In this document: piece by piece, positions 1-6,366 of the stretch
Layout of the letters: each line of letters begins with the position of its first letter
How positions within the stretch are numbered: the stretch's first letter is position 1
Assembly: GCA_029287755.1 (NCBI GenBank)
Contig: JARFQM010000459.1
Coordinates: 1-9,063, forward strand
From: Desulfofustis sp.
GTDB taxonomy: Bacteria > Desulfobacterota > Desulfobulbia > Desulfobulbales > Desulfocapsaceae
Direction of reading: 5' to 3'
DNA: 9,063 nt
Position numbers and translations under genes: made by a program
The notes under the pieces: generated by a model
What the model saw: the letters and a program-made list of their open reading frames with translations, nothing else
Told to the model about the DNA's origin: nothing
Database searches by the model: none

Positions 1-86
1 ATGTCACCCTACCGAAATGGAGGATTAGAACTATCTGGTAGATAATAGGGAAGAAGAAAGGGCCTTTTCACCTCATCGAGCTCAGG

Positions 87-2318
87 CTAGGAAATATCCA
101 GATTGGTCATTTCCTCGGTTACCGAGAACTCATACTCGGGATAATCAAAGATCGGCAGTCGAGGGTCGGTGACGCCAATCGAATAGCCGTACAACCCTTT
201 ATAATCAGCTGGGTCCTCACCGATCTCGGCGAGCTGGGCCAGATATTCGCTCACCGATTTTGATTCAATGATGATAATCTTGCCGAGTTTTTCGATGATC
301 GGGCTGTGACGCCTGGTCGCATCATGATCGAACTCCAGTATCCTCCTCCCATAGCGGGTTATGCCGATCACCCTGAAACTCAGACTCTTGCCGACCCCCG
401 GCAGATTAAGGACATTGCGGTCCGAGGCCAGAAAGGCGATGCCCTGCTTGGCCTTGACAGCGGCAAGATGCGCTGCCATCTCCCCGGGATGGTCCAGATG
501 GGCACCGAGCTCCTCGACTGCGTCATCACCCAGTTTTCCAAATACTTTTTCTTCAATCTGTTCCTGGACGGCGCGGCCATTGGTGGCAAAATTGTAGCTG
601 TTTTCCATATAGCCTTTAACCGTAAACGTGTAATAGGGAAGGACTCCCACTTCGCCAAGGGTCTGGCGCAGCTTACCATTATGCCCTCGCCTTGAAGCCG
701 CCGCCGTGAAGACATGCTGATTGATAACCAGCCAGCCGGCCTGGTGGAGTCGGCGCAGTGCTTCTTCGACCCGGGGAGTGATTTCCATGGGCGACTCGAA
801 GTGGGTCTGGATCATGAACTGCCGAATGCCGATCCGCCCGGCTTTTTCGCGGAAGTTCCGCAAAATGCGGGTCAGTTCCGGAGTTATTCGCTGGGGCAGG
901 TAAACCGGCAGACGGGTACCGAGCCGCACTCGCAGTATTTCGGCGTATTTTTCTTTCTCGGGTCGTTTTTTATTGGCCGCCCGTTTGCGTTTTGCCATCT
1001 GGTAGACGCCTTCGAGCAGCTGTCCGAGGGCCGCATCCGAACTCATGAGTGCGTCTCCGCCGGTGATAAGGATATCCCGAAGCTGGGAATCCTGCTCGAA
1101 GTAGTGCAACAGATCCTGGAGGCGTTCCGGCCATTTCTTGTCGGGCCGTAATTTCTTCAGATCAAAGTTCAGCCTCCCCTTCTGGAACGAATACATTCTC
1201 TGGCAGGATGAACAAAGTCCGCCACAGGCCCGTCCCGTGGTGCCGGGAATGAGGATGGCGACCTCCGGATACCTCCGGTGAATATGGCAGTCGGAGGGCA
1301 GCAGCCAGCCGGCGGCGTTGGGTTTGCCCGGCTCCACCTGGTCCTCCTTTTCCCAGGCGACGATATGGCCGAATTCGTCGATCAATTGTTTGCTGTAGAC
1401 CACGTAATGGCGAATGGCCAGATCGGCGCCGATGGCAAAGTAGGGAACCCGGACATGCAGGAGAGAGAGGTAGTAGGGATTGACGAAAATAGGGATACCA
1501 TTCTGCTCCGCCTGGTACAGCAGTGCCATTGTATCCGGATCAAGTGAGTTGCCGAGCATCTCGTTAAGCAGATCGGCAGATCGGACGGCGAATCTGAGAT
1601 GGAAGCGGTAGTCCTCCCACCACTCGAGTGCCTGCAGAAATTTTTGCTCAGCCGAGAGATCCGGCGGGAAGCAGTATTTTCGATCAACGATTTCTTTCGA
1701 CTCAATCTTGTCTATGATCAGATTCAGAATACGATCCCTGTTTTCTTCCCTGAGTTTGACTATGCGGGGGTCAAGTCCGGAGGGAAACCTGGCCATCCAT
1801 TTTTCAACCTGCTGTCGGTCCGGTAATTCATGTGTTTCCACCCCTTCGAACTGGCGGAACAGGTGAATCATATCCTCAAAGAAGGGGGGCCTGGCTCCGC
1901 CTGTGCCATGATTGACCGCCAGCCAAATCATTTTGATTGGATTATTGATCGCCGCCACCCCGCGCAGGTTCTGGTCCCGATAGGTCATCCCGGCATGGTC
2001 GATATAGTCGAGCAGACGGATCGCACCAAAATCTTTCCAGTTGAGTATTTCATAGGGATTTTCATGGGCCAGCTCACCACGGTAGTAAGCAACGGCCTGC
2101 TGGTTGCCGGCCAATGCCTCGAGCACCCAGCTCCTGACTCCGATAAGCGCCTCGATTTCGGTCTTGGCGTAGCGCATTATTTTTTCGAGTTTAGGGTTCT
2201 CGGACAACAGCTGGTGCAGCAGGCGGTGGGATTTAACCGAGATCGCCACCCGGTCCAGATCCGTCAGCTCCGGGTCATGGCTGTTATAGCGGCGGTTCGC
2301 CTGGTTGGGGCCGTGCAT
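87..2318 (-). CDS. KamA-family radical SAM, PLP-dependent aminomutase; candidate glutamate 2,3-aminomutase with a long N-terminal extension
   Basis: The protein is 743 aa from the chosen start. The radical SAM motif CxxxCxxC is at C365, C369 and C372. The GGD motif that contacts SAM is at 420-422, an RLGTRLPVYLPQRI-type segment lies at about 465-478, and the PLP-lysine motif PGVGK is at 640-644 (K644). Typical KamA sequence starts near W234 (WEDYRFHLR, then NPYYLSLL at 280-287). Family knowledge: these enzymes move an alpha-amino group to the beta carbon using SAM, a [4Fe-4S] cluster and PLP. The two Asp residues that hold the lysine side chain in lysine 2,3-aminomutase (D293 and D330, Clostridium subterminale numbering) align by eye with K568 and N638 here, the pair I recall for glutamate 2,3-aminomutase. 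Substrate is therefore inferred to be glutamate rather than lysine. Residues 1-230 are an extra, mostly helical region absent from the usual ~420-aa enzymes. A TTG 13 codons upstream (2357) also opens the frame, but ATG 2318 has an excellent Shine-Dalgarno. The gene has its own promoter. Family assignment is firm, substrate moderate. Confidence 0.93.
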   Translation of the reverse strand: MHGPNQANRRYNSHDPELTDLDRVAISVKSHRLLHQLLSENPKLEKIMRYAKTEIEALIGVRSWVLEALAGNQQAVAYYRGELAHENPYEILNWKDFGAIRLLDYIDHAGMTYRDQNLRGVAAINNPIKMIWLAVNHGTGGARPPFFEDMIHLFRQFEGVETHELPDRQQVEKWMARFPSGLDPRIVKLREENRDRILNLIIDKIESKEIVDRKYCFPPDLSAEQKFLQALEWWEDYRFHLRFAVRSADLLNEMLGNSLDPDTMALLYQAEQNGIPIFVNPYYLSLLHVRVPYFAIGADLAIRHYVVYSKQLIDEFGHIVAWEKEDQVEPGKPNAAGWLLPSDCHIHRRYPEVAILIPGTTGRACGGLCSSCQRMYSFQKGRLNFDLKKLRPDKKWPERLQDLLHYFEQDSQLRDILITGGDALMSSDAALGQLLEGVYQMAKRKRAANKKRPEKEKYAEILRVRLGTRLPVYLPQRITPELTRILRNFREKAGRIGIRQFMIQTHFESPMEITPRVEEALRRLHQAGWLVINQHVFTAAASRRGHNGKLRQTLGEVGVLPYYTFTVKGYMENSYNFATNGRAVQEQIEEKVFGKLGDDAVEELGAHLDHPGEMAAHLAAVKAKQGIAFLASDRNVLNLPGVGKSLSFRVIGITRYGRRILEFDHDATRRHSPIIEKLGKIIIIESKSVSEYLAQLAEIGEDPADYKGLYGYSIGVTDPRLPIFDYPEYEFSVTEEMTNLDIS

Positions 2319-2325
2319 TGATCGG

Positions 2326-2332
2326 TCCTCCC
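2326..2332 (-). promoter_or_regulatory. Shine-Dalgarno GGGAGGA fixing the start of the KamA-like gene
   Basis: On the minus strand GGGAGGA lies 7 nt before the ATG at 2318. The alternative upstream start at 2357 is a TTG with no comparable purine-rich site. This makes the 743-residue reading much more likely than 756. Confidence 0.8.
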
Positions 2333-2398
2333 TTCCCTGGAGTGACGGTTGCAGCAATAAGAAGAGCAGGCTCTGCCAAGCGGTCAGGTCCTCTCTAA

Positions 2399-2426
2399 AT
2401 TATAGGACTAAATTACTCAGAATCAA
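2399..2426 (-). promoter_or_regulatory. Sigma70-type promoter of the KamA-like gene
   Basis: On the minus strand a -35 TTGATT (2421-2426) and a perfect -10 TATAAT (2399-2404) are separated by 16 nt. The predicted transcript would begin near 2392 and carry a leader of about 74 nt before the ATG at 2318. The promoter lies between the end of the polyferredoxin gene (2455) and the KamA-like gene. The aminomutase can therefore be expressed independently of the upstream pair. No operator-like palindrome is obvious over it. Confidence 0.7.
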
Positions 2427-2454
2427 AGGCGGGTCGACGGTAGACCAGCGTGGC

Positions 2455-4056
2455 TCAGCCGCCGTACAAGAATGGTTCCTGGGCTGCGGGGAGGCGGCTC
2501 TCAGGGTGACGATGCTCACCGGCACTGGTAATAATTATGGCGCTGTGATCGGGCAGCGGGCATTTTGTTTCGCAGATGCCGCAGCCGATGCATAGTCCAT
2601 CGTCAACATAAGGCTGGCGCACCTGCCGCCTGGCACCCTGTTCATCGACTACCTCGACGTTTCTGAACTTGATCGCCTTTTCCGGAGTCGGACAGTGTTC
2701 CTCGCAGACAATGCACGGTATAGCTTTGGCATAGGGTAGACAGCGATTTTTGTCGAACCAGGCGTGGCCGATCTTGAAGGTGTGCTTGCGGGCCATATCC
2801 AAGACATCGATAGCCCCCGTCGGACATACCTGGCCGCAGAGGGTGCAGTTGAACTCACAATAGCCGGTCCGGGCAACCAGATAGGGCGTGAACATTCCCT
2901 CGATGCCGGCCCTGAGCATAACCGGCTGCAGGCCATTGGTGATGCAGACCTGCATGCATTGGCCGCAGCGCACGCAGCGGTTGAGAAACTCTCGCTCGGC
3001 CAGGGCCCCCGGCGGCCTGATCAACAGGGGATCGGCCTGGACATTGAGGGTACGGACACCGAGCACCGTGGGCAGAACCAGTGAGGCCGAGGCGGCAGCC
3101 AGAAAGCGTCTGCGCGACAGTGAAATACCCGCTCCGCGCGAGAGTGGAACCTGCGCTTGAAAAGAAATGACCTGCCGCGGACATTGTTCAAAACAGTCCA
3201 GGCAGAGCACACAGGCGTGCACATCTATCTTCCGCTGTTCGTCGATGGCGCCCATGCGGCAGATCTGGGCGCAGCGCCGGCAGGCCCGGCAATCTTCGTC
3301 GCCTCCTGCCAGTGACAGCAGCCCCAGCCGGCTGAACCAGCCCAGCAAGGCGCCGAGCGGGCAGACATTTCGACAGAAGAAACGATGCTGCACATGTTCG
3401 GCAGCAATTACCAGCAGCAGTAACAACAGACTGACCAGCCCGAACTGATAGAATTTTTGTTCAAAGGGCAGAACAGTAAGCTGCAGAAACGCATAGAACG
3501 GCTCGGTGATCCGGTTCACTGTCTCCGGCAGATGCTGGTAGGTGAAGGTGAAAAAGGAGACGGTCACCTCGTTGATACCAGGGTAGACGGCCTGCGACAG
3601 CCCCCGCACCAGGATCGAGAAGGGATCCAGATAGCCGGCCAGCGGCACTCCACATAACGCTGAGACGAGAACGAAGACGAGCAGTATCTTGGGCAGGGAA
3701 GGAAACCTCGAAGCACCCGGGGTTCCGGCAGTCCCGAACAGGCGGCGCCAGCCGTCGAGCAAGCCGCCCAGGGGACAGATCCAGCCGCAGAAGGAGCGGC
3801 CCGCCAGGAGACTGAGGAGAACCACCAGAAGAGCCGGCAGCATCAGGATGATCACGGTTTTCACTGCCAGCATGGTGGCCAGCGCCAGCAGCGGATCGAT
3901 CCGGAAGAGAATATTTACCGCATACTCAATGGTGTCGGAACCGGTATAGTCGGTTTTGACAAAAAGAAAGACAAACAGGAGAAAAGCGAGGAGCTGAGCA
4001 GCAACCCGCCCCTTTCTCCACCAGCGGTAGACGCTTTTCGCGGAAGCCTGGCCCAC
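2455..4056 (-). CDS. Membrane polyferredoxin: NapH-like integral membrane part fused to a Tat-exported NapG-like 4Fe-4S ferredoxin
   Basis: 533 aa. Residues 1-250 are a NapH/YccM-like membrane domain with hydrophobic segments at about 17-34, 54-86, 122-142 and 204-220 and the two CxxxCP pairs typical of NapH (C90/C94 and C228/C232). Two cytoplasm-type [4Fe-4S] motifs follow at C266-C276 and C282-C292. Next comes SRRRFL (314-319) with a hydrophobic stretch to about 343, which reads as an internal twin-arginine signal. The last 180 residues carry four more cysteine clusters (C361-C371, C400-C411, C439/C448/C451/C455, C489-C499), as in NapG. The whole protein looks like an electron wire from membrane quinol or cytoplasmic donors to periplasmic clusters; this is inferred from NapGH. 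The start is GTG, 3 nt after the DUF362 stop codon, with only a weak ribosome site, so translational coupling is likely. The electron partner is unknown. No napA, nosZ or other terminal reductase is in the window. Confidence 0.9.
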   Translation of the reverse strand: MGQASAKSVYRWWRKGRVAAQLLAFLLFVFLFVKTDYTGSDTIEYAVNILFRIDPLLALATMLAVKTVIILMLPALLVVLLSLLAGRSFCGWICPLGGLLDGWRRLFGTAGTPGASRFPSLPKILLVFVLVSALCGVPLAGYLDPFSILVRGLSQAVYPGINEVTVSFFTFTYQHLPETVNRITEPFYAFLQLTVLPFEQKFYQFGLVSLLLLLLVIAAEHVQHRFFCRNVCPLGALLGWFSRLGLLSLAGGDEDCRACRRCAQICRMGAIDEQRKIDVHACVLCLDCFEQCPRQVISFQAQVPLSRGAGISLSRRRFLAAASASLVLPTVLGVRTLNVQADPLLIRPPGALAEREFLNRCVRCGQCMQVCITNGLQPVMLRAGIEGMFTPYLVARTGYCEFNCTLCGQVCPTGAIDVLDMARKHTFKIGHAWFDKNRCLPYAKAIPCIVCEEHCPTPEKAIKFRNVEVVDEQGARRQVRQPYVDDGLCIGCGICETKCPLPDHSAIIITSAGEHRHPESRLPAAQEPFLYGG

Positions 4057-4059
4057 GCC

Positions 4060-4977
4060 TTACCCGCTGCCCGCAAGAAGATTCATCCGGGCCGGATCTA
4101 TCTGTCCGAGTCCCATGCGGTGGGCGGCTACGGTGGCAGCTATATCCTCCGGTTTAAGGCCGAACAGCGTCGTGGCCACGGCATCGGCGGCCACCGGATC
4201 AACCGATCCTATCAAGGTGTCAAGTACTTTCACATCCTTCAGGGAGCCACCCTGCGGCCCGTTGTCGGTTAGAATTCGAGTGGCATCGATAATGGTCAGC
4301 CGGGGACTGATGACGGTGGCCAGATCGGCCAGATTCTGGCCCAAATCGTGGTGCAGCGCCCCACGCCTGCCGCCGATGACTCCCATTGAATTCTTAAGCC
4401 CCAGGCTGAGGCGGCTGAGACCATGGTGTTTGGCCACGGGCACGTTTATGTAGGTATCCGCCGTCAAGGCGTCTTTATAGATGTCCCACTGTTTCAGGGA
4501 GCGGCCCTTGGCTATTTCAACCGGAACGAATTTTCGCTGATCGATATGCACAAGTTTCGCCTGTGTGCTGCCGATGGATTTAATCGCTTCGGTCATCCCG
4601 CTGTTATTGTAGCAGCGCCGTTTCTCGTTGCAGGTGTAGTCGAAGATCATCACCTCCTTGGCTCCCTCCTCTAGTGCCATCTCAACCAGGGTTCTGACCA
4701 CCTGCGGGTGGGTGTTGGCCCCCTGCTCGGGCTTGCGGTCCCAGCCGATATTGGGTTTCACCACCACCTTATCTCCCGGCTTGACGAACCGGCTCATGGA
4801 GCCGAGCAGGTCGACGGTTTCTCGCACCAGCGCCCCATAGTCACTCCCTGTAACCTTTGCCACGTCGGGTACGGATTCGTTCAGGGCAAGACACTCGGGG
4901 ACACGAAGGAGGGGAAGGGAGAGACTGAGACCACCGCTGTAAAGCGCCACCTGTTTGAGAAATCGACGTCTGTTCAT
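4060..4977 (-). CDS. DUF362 domain-containing protein with Tat signal
   Basis: 305 aa from the chosen start. The N terminus MNRRRFLK followed by a hydrophobic stretch (about 8-26) is a twin-arginine signal, so the protein should be exported folded, probably with a cofactor. Conserved DUF362 segments are visible: VVVKPNIGWDR (about 73-83), NTHPQVVRTLVE, a KHHGLSRLSLGLKNSMG segment, and IIDATRILTDNGPQGG near the C-terminal third. Cysteines occur in DYTCNEKRRC. The biochemical role of the family is not established as far as I know; it often sits beside 4Fe-4S proteins, as here, and some members are fused to ferredoxin domains. The frame stays open to a GTG at 5079, but ATG 4977 has a GGAG site 6 nt upstream and places the Tat motif at the very N terminus, so I prefer it. 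It is first in an operon with the polyferredoxin gene 3 nt downstream. A shared role in periplasmic electron transfer is inference. Confidence 0.88.
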   Translation of the reverse strand: MNRRRFLKQVALYSGGLSLSLPLLRVPECLALNESVPDVAKVTGSDYGALVRETVDLLGSMSRFVKPGDKVVVKPNIGWDRKPEQGANTHPQVVRTLVEMALEEGAKEVMIFDYTCNEKRRCYNNSGMTEAIKSIGSTQAKLVHIDQRKFVPVEIAKGRSLKQWDIYKDALTADTYINVPVAKHHGLSRLSLGLKNSMGVIGGRRGALHHDLGQNLADLATVISPRLTIIDATRILTDNGPQGGSLKDVKVLDTLIGSVDPVAADAVATTLFGLKPEDIAATVAAHRMGLGQIDPARMNLLAGSG

Positions 4978-4983
4978 GGACTG

Positions 4984-4987
4984 CTCC
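4984..4987 (-). promoter_or_regulatory. Shine-Dalgarno GGAG deciding the DUF362 start
   Basis: GGAG on the minus strand lies 6 nt before the ATG at 4977. The choice trims 34 residues of low-complexity, non-conserved N-terminal extension that would otherwise precede the Tat signal. Confidence 0.65.
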
Positions 4988-5166
4988 GCTGCGTTGTTGA
5001 TTGTTCTGCTACCCCGCAAGTCTACCACATCGGTCCTGGTGCTACCAGCACGTGATGGATGTTTGGTGTCCGAAAACACCTATTCACTCTTAATTATCGG
5101 GTGCTTGGTAGAGGTTCCCAGAATCCGACCTAGCAAAATAACATCGTAGAATAATTGATTTTACGA

Positions 5167-5238
5167 GTACCACATGTGTGAATATCCTTGACAAAATCGA
5201 CCCAACACAGCACAAAGTAGTACTGACATTTGTGGTAC
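5167..5238. repeat. Spaced inverted repeat GTACCACA ... TGTGGTAC, possible paired operator
   Basis: GTACCACA at 5167-5174 is matched by its exact reverse complement at 5231-5238. With the adjoining bases the arms (5167-5181 and 5224-5238) agree at 12 of 15 positions, with consensus GTACCACANNTGTNA. The arms flank the TTGACA at 5188-5193. If that is a -35 box, the left arm lies just upstream of it and the right arm falls near the start of transcription. This suggests a two-site operator, but it is not tied to any known regulator. Confidence 0.4.
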
Positions 5239-5329
5239 ATGATAATTAGCCCGGCCCGGGCACGTCAACCTTATGCTGCTGCCTGGGTGAAGGAGAACAA
5301 GATCATAAATTTTCAGGCAGGTACACACG

Positions 5330-6286
5330 ATGAATGAAGCATTGATTCTGGAGAAACTGGACCAGCTATCCGCCGAAGTAAGCTCGCTCAAATCCGATGT
5401 CATGCAGGACATCAGGAAAGACCTCGAACCGGTATTGAAAGATGCGATGCCAAGTATTTCCAGCATTCTGGAAGATATAGATGACCGCTACACCAAAGAG
5501 AAGGCCATCCACCTCGCCCAGAATGTCCTCACCAGTCTCGATGAGCTGAACGACATCGTCGATACCGTCAAAGCCGGCATGGAACTGAAGGGGGACATGA
5601 TGCCGGTGGTCAAGCAGGTATACCCGTCAACGATCAATTTTTTCAACGATCTCAGCGGGGAATTTCATGTCGACGAGCTCACTATTCTGCTCAGGAAACT
5701 GATAACCAACCTGGACAGCCTCGGAGAAGCGATGGATATGCTCAAGGCGGGGGTCGAGCTCCGGGACGAAATGGTTCCCATCGTCCAGCTCATGTACCCG
5801 CGCATCATCCGCTTTATGAAATCGCTGCATGAAGGCGAGTTCCAAGCCGAGAAACTCGGCGACCTGCTGCACACCATATTGATCAACATCCACACCCTGA
5901 GCGACCTGCTCAATATGGCCCAGCCCATGACCGAATTCGTCAAGGAATTCACCGCCGTCATGAAAGGCTCCGACATCATGAATTCGGTAAATCTCTGGCT
6001 CGACAGCCTGCAGCAGAGCAGCGGCCTGGTGAAAGTCGCGGGCGTCTCGTGGACCCAGTTGAAAAGACTCGATTACAACGAAAAGCAGGTCGAAGAGATC
6101 TGCAACGCGATCTCAGGTCTCGATTTTACCAAAGCCGAACCCGTGGGCCCGTTCACCCTGATGAAAAAGATGAGGGACCCCAAAGTCCAGTCTGCCCTGG
6201 GTTTCATGTTCATGATGCTGGAGACCATGGGCACCGTGGTACTGGCCTACCAGGATGATAAGAGAGAACAAGAGAACAACACATAA
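5330..6286 (+). CDS. DUF1641 domain protein made of about four helical repeats
   Basis: 318 aa, predicted almost entirely alpha-helical, with no signal peptide and no clear membrane span. The C-terminal segment at about 273-300 (GPF, then MRDPKVQSALGFMFMMLE) matches the DUF1641 motif by eye. The rest consists of imperfect repeats of about 59 residues that begin LDQL (10), LDEL (70), LDSL (128) and IHTL (187). The second and third copies are clearly alike (KAGMELKGDMMPVVKQVYP versus KAGVELRDEMVPIVQLMYP). Family knowledge: DUF1641 genes often sit beside SQR-like flavoproteins, and Bacillus subtilis yrhD sits beside a formate dehydrogenase gene. The flavoprotein gene begins 80 nt downstream on the same strand with no terminator between, so an operon is likely. 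A role as scaffold or membrane-docking partner of the flavoprotein is inference. Start ATG 5330 has an AGGCAGG site 8 nt upstream. Confidence 0.85.
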   Translation: MNEALILEKLDQLSAEVSSLKSDVMQDIRKDLEPVLKDAMPSISSILEDIDDRYTKEKAIHLAQNVLTSLDELNDIVDTVKAGMELKGDMMPVVKQVYPSTINFFNDLSGEFHVDELTILLRKLITNLDSLGEAMDMLKAGVELRDEMVPIVQLMYPRIIRFMKSLHEGEFQAEKLGDLLHTILINIHTLSDLLNMAQPMTEFVKEFTAVMKGSDIMNSVNLWLDSLQQSSGLVKVAGVSWTQLKRLDYNEKQVEEICNAISGLDFTKAEPVGPFTLMKKMRDPKVQSALGFMFMMLETMGTVVLAYQDDKREQENNT

Positions 6287-6300
6287 ATGATGAGTTCACA

Positions 6301-6348
6301 TACGGTTACACCGACTGTATCAATCTCGCACCTGTAAACCTGACCGTA
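6301..6348 (+). other. Possible stem-loop in the leader of the SQR-like gene
   Basis: TACGGTTACA (6301-6310) can pair with TGTA (6333-6336) and ACCGTA (6343-6348), leaving a 6-nt bulge. The hairpin ends just before the strong Shine-Dalgarno GGAGG (6351-6355), which is 11 nt from the ATG at 6367. There is no U-tract, so it is not a terminator. It could be an RNA-processing or stability element between the two cistrons. Confidence 0.3.
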
Positions 6349-6366
6349 AAGGAGGCAACAGAAAAC

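Larger units (their letters stand above)
4978..5329. promoter_or_regulatory. Divergent intergenic control region between the DUF362 and DUF1641 genes
   Basis: About 350 bp without a supported gene, AT-richer than its flanks. On the minus strand a -10-like GATAAT sits at 5093-5098 with a poor -35 (CTGGGA, 5116-5121). On the plus strand a consensus -35 TTGACA at 5188-5193 lacks a good -10 at normal spacing, and a -10-like GATAAT at 5241-5246 lacks a good -35. An activator-dependent promoter is therefore possible. A spaced inverted repeat surrounds the TTGACA (separate entry). A small hairpin, GGTGT/ACACC at 5065-5080, lies in the probable DUF362 leader. The DUF1641 ribosome site is AGGCAGG at 5315-5321, 8 nt before the ATG. 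Confidence 0.5.

Noticed and set aside
31..48. Small hairpin TATCT-GGT-AGATA as terminator of the aminomutase gene
   Set aside because: Five weak pairs and no U-tract on the minus strand; nothing else is evident in positions 1-86.
1830..2321. 163-codon plus-strand frame, and other plus-strand frames between 306 and 2321
   Set aside because: They are antisense to the aminomutase coding sequence, with no domain, no operon context and no convincing start.
2428..2460. Terminator after the polyferredoxin gene
   Set aside because: Only a four-pair GGTC/GACC stem without a proper U-run; not strong enough to call.
5188..5216. Complete sigma70 promoter starting with TTGACA at 5188
   Set aside because: The -35 is perfect but no acceptable -10 occurs 16-18 nt downstream (ACACAAAG region), so I list it only as part of the control region.
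5225..5250. Sigma54 promoter in TGTGGTACATGATAATTAGC
   Set aside because: The GG and GC dinucleotides are 13 nt apart rather than the required 10.
5249..5261. GCCCGG-C-CCGGGC palindrome as a regulator site
   Set aside because: Short, GC-only, unspaced, and not matched elsewhere in the region; likely chance.
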